Source: Defluviitaleaceae bacterium (GTDB lineage Bacteria; Bacillota; Clostridia; Lachnospirales; WRAX01). From it: a stretch of DNA of 5,220 bases. Position numbers and translations under genes: made by a program. Where the stretch lies: positions 1 through 5,220 of the forward strand of contig WRBU01000099.1 in assembly GCA_009784355.1 (NCBI GenBank), in the 5' to 3' direction. The notes beneath the pieces are model-generated. The model was not told where the DNA came from, did not search any database, and saw only the letters and a program-made list of their open reading frames with translations. Below are positions 5,211 to 5,220 of this stretch, one piece after another (positions within the stretch are counted from its first letter, which is position 1; each line of letters begins with the position of its first letter).

Positions 5211-5220
5211 TTTTGTTAAA

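Noticed and set aside
1..5220. CRISPR array, tRNA, rRNA or transposase gene
   Set aside because: No regularly spaced short repeats, no tRNA or rRNA signatures, and no transposase-like protein in any frame.

Overview
The window suggests a low-to-moderate G+C, anaerobic Firmicutes-type bacterium, most likely of the Clostridia. The support is strong AGGAGG-type ribosome binding sites, a TTG start, A+T-rich sigma-A-like promoters with 17-bp spacers, long rho-independent terminators, a DnaC/DnaI-type helicase loader with a Cys-rich N-terminal region, and Gram-positive lipoprotein and Sec signal peptides. This placement is inferred from style, not from any database match.

Layout. (1) Positions 2-763 (+): the C-terminal part of a DnaC/DnaI-like AAA+ helicase loader, cut by the left window edge. 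(2) Positions 764-1025: no gene, but a striking block of nested inverted repeats (765-1021) that looks like a structured noncoding RNA or a small palindromic mobile element. It begins one base after the loader stop codon. (3) Positions 1026-1058: a bidirectional terminator between convergent genes. (4) Positions 1072-1671 (-): a small secreted protein with a copper-amine-oxidase-N-like domain, read from a TTG start. (5) Positions 1672-2029: a 358-bp divergent intergenic region with a promoter for each direction, an operator-like palindrome and short A+T-rich repeats. (6) Positions 2030-4000 (+): a 656-residue lipoprotein with about three FMN-binding-like domains. (7) Positions 4001-4319: a strong terminator, then a new promoter and a leader with competing hairpins. 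(8) Positions 4320-5210 (+): a 296-residue paralogous lipoprotein made of two nearly identical 131-residue FMN-binding-like repeats.

How the genes may work together. The two lipoproteins share a near-identical export/anchor sequence (MK[RK]TK...AACVY[ED]GD) and the same domain fold pattern, so they are best read as paralogous cell-surface proteins. FMN-binding domains of this type are flavinylated by ApbE in RnfG/NqrC and in the Listeria extracellular-electron-transfer lipoprotein PplA. Here the acceptor motifs range from near-canonical (DTYAGAT) through altered (TGGTAT, TGRAT) to absent, so some domains may be redox carriers and others may have become non-flavin surface modules. No flavin transferase or electron-transfer partner lies in the window, so a redox role is inference. 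The helicase loader is a housekeeping neighbour with no visible link to the rest.

The most novel-looking items are the structured element at 765-1021, the variant FMN-type motif repeated in the 296-residue lipoprotein, and the leader RNA at about 4224-4319.
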